From positions 1-64,000 of the forward strand of contig RDZR01000030.1 in NCBI GenBank assembly GCA_004294095.1: a stretch of DNA of 64,000 nucleotides, read 5' to 3'. Both the position numbers and the translations under genes were made by a program. Within the stretch, counting starts at the first letter, position 1, and every line of letters starts with the position of its first letter. The notes under the pieces are model-generated. The model saw only the letters and a program-made list of their open reading frames with translations. It had not been told where the DNA came from and ran no database searches. This stretch comes from Verrucomicrobiota bacterium (GTDB lineage Bacteria > Verrucomicrobiota > Verrucomicrobiia > Verrucomicrobiales > Akkermansiaceae). Below are positions 63,455 through 64,000 of the stretch, piece after piece.

Positions 63455-64000
63455 TCAAACGGGCGGCCCATCCATGCGAGCACGAACTTCCGCAAATTGT
63501 GGCTTGATGCGCTTGAAAATAATTTCAAGACGGCGATCAAATGAGGAAAAAGCACTCTTCATCGCATTGAGTGATAGTTTCTCCAAATCATTGAGCGATA
63601 AATCAAACAACTCGGTGGCGAGGGTTGTTTCTTGAGTCATGCTGGTGTCACTCATCAGCCGATCGTCCGTATTCAAGCAGACGCGAAATCCTCGACGGAA
63701 AAAGATGCCGAAGGGGTGCTCTTCCAAGCTGCTGCATGCTCCAGTGTGCAAATTACTCAAGAGGCACATTTCTAACGGAACTCTTCGATCGAGCACATAC
63801 TGCGCTAATTTTCCCAACTGCATGGTGCCGTCTGCGCTGATTTCGATGTCATCGCGCAGCCGCGTGGCATGGCCTAACCGATGTGCGCCGCAGTATTGCA
63901 ATGCCTGCCAAATCGATGCAGGCCCGTAGGCTTCCCCTGCGTGAATCGTGATGTAAAAATTTGCCCGCTCAATCGCTTGGAATGCCTCGACGTGTTTTTT
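63455..64000 (-). CDS. Adenosine deaminase-like protein, C-terminal part
   Basis: The 181 residues in the window lack the N-terminus, which lies beyond base 64000. TIHAGEAYGPASIW carries the conserved HAGE catalytic segment, AHRLGHATRL the metal His, LEMCLLSNLHTGA and CLNTDDRLMSDTSM the Asp-Asp zinc site. This is the ADA/AMP deaminase fold. It would deaminate adenosine in purine salvage; related adenine or aminofutalosine deaminases share these motifs. Confidence 0.88.
   Translation of the reverse strand, partial: KKHVEAFQAIERANFYITIHAGEAYGPASIWQALQYCGAHRLGHATRLRDDIEISADGTMQLGKLAQYVLDRRVPLEMCLLSNLHTGACSSLEEHPFGIFFRRGFRVCLNTDDRLMSDTSMTQETTLATELFDLSLNDLEKLSLNAMKSAFSSFDRRLEIIFKRIKPQFAEVRARMDGPPV

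Larger units (their letters stand above)
7701..64000. repeat. Highly iterated word TGTTAGA / TCTAACA
   Basis: A manual scan found about 143 TGTTAG/CTAACA hexamers in this 56.3 kb, against about 27 expected for a hexamer on both strands. About 105 of them continue as TGTTAGA (about 7 expected). The sister hexamers AGTTAG, CGTTAG and GGTTAG total only about 60 together. Copies lie mainly in coding DNA on both strands and in different frames: xTG-TTA-GAx, GTT-AGA, CTA-ACA and xCT-AAC-A. Some contain the TAA stop of a gene (asnS, the 13,396 oxidoreductase, the 14,817 fusion, the 55,097 permease). Tandem pairs occur near 8737-8751, 43579-43600 and 54709-54722. Confidence 0.85.

Overview
The window looks like a chromosomal segment of a Verrucomicrobiota bacterium (class-level guess). 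Support comes from two PEP-CTERM sorted proteins beside a TIGR02597-like secreted protein, a DUF5069 protein, a nucleoside-monophosphate kinase with a long extra C-terminal domain, lipid A genes (lpxB, lpxD, skp) showing a Gram-negative envelope, and many Tat-type signals. G+C is about 50-55 percent by eye. No rRNA, tRNA, CRISPR array or insertion sequence was recognised.

Layout. (1) 1-7,578, minus strand: a defence-type island. In transcription order it holds a PLD-like/SNF2 helicase, a DUF4391-like protein, a VapB/VapC-like toxin-antitoxin pair, a type III DNA methyltransferase (Mod), a four-helix-bundle S23/Avd-family protein and the start of a type III restriction subunit (Res) that runs off the left edge. 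ATGAATGATGAAGGATG-type repeats lie between the genes, including ten perfect tandem copies of a 7-mer. (2) 7.8-20 kb: asnS and engB; a secreted six-hairpin glycosidase coupled to a PotD-like lipoprotein; a Tat-exported Gfo/Idh/MocA oxidoreductase; a glycoside hydrolase-glycosyltransferase fusion; a BASS transporter; and menC-menE of menaquinone synthesis. (3) 20-25.6 kb: a complete minus-strand Mrp Na+/H+ antiporter operon with A and B fused. (4) 25.7-32 kb: a KsgA-Nudix fusion, an M15-like peptidase, the secreted TIGR02597-like and PEP-CTERM pair, DUF5069, palindromic intergenic DNA, a HAD phosphatase and rph. (5) 32.6-40.6 kb: serS, the NMP kinase behind an attenuator-like leader, a UspA protein, a VOC protein, opgG, mutM, a second PEP-CTERM protein and a sugar nucleotidyltransferase. 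(6) 40.6-47.3 kb: a minus-strand disaccharide operon of GH1 beta-glucosidase, an unassigned glycosidase-like protein and a GH65 phosphorylase-beta-phosphoglucomutase fusion. (7) 47.4-64 kb: a TPR pseudokinase, a pRiA4b ORF-3 protein, M32 carboxypeptidase, tmk, a baeRF protein, lpxB, an SO_0444-type permease, skp-lpxD, a peroxiredoxin, PTS Enzyme I, an MsbA-like exporter and a partial adenosine deaminase.

The strongest unexplained signal is a short word. TGTTAGA (reverse complement TCTAACA) recurs about every 500 bp from 7.8 kb to the right end. It sits mostly inside genes, in both orientations and in several reading frames. It is at chance level in the left-hand island and nearly absent from 26.8-31.8 kb. 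This resembles a highly iterated genomic word (compare cyanobacterial HIP1 or DNA uptake sequences), and it separates the backbone from probable acquired DNA. All counts here were made by hand.
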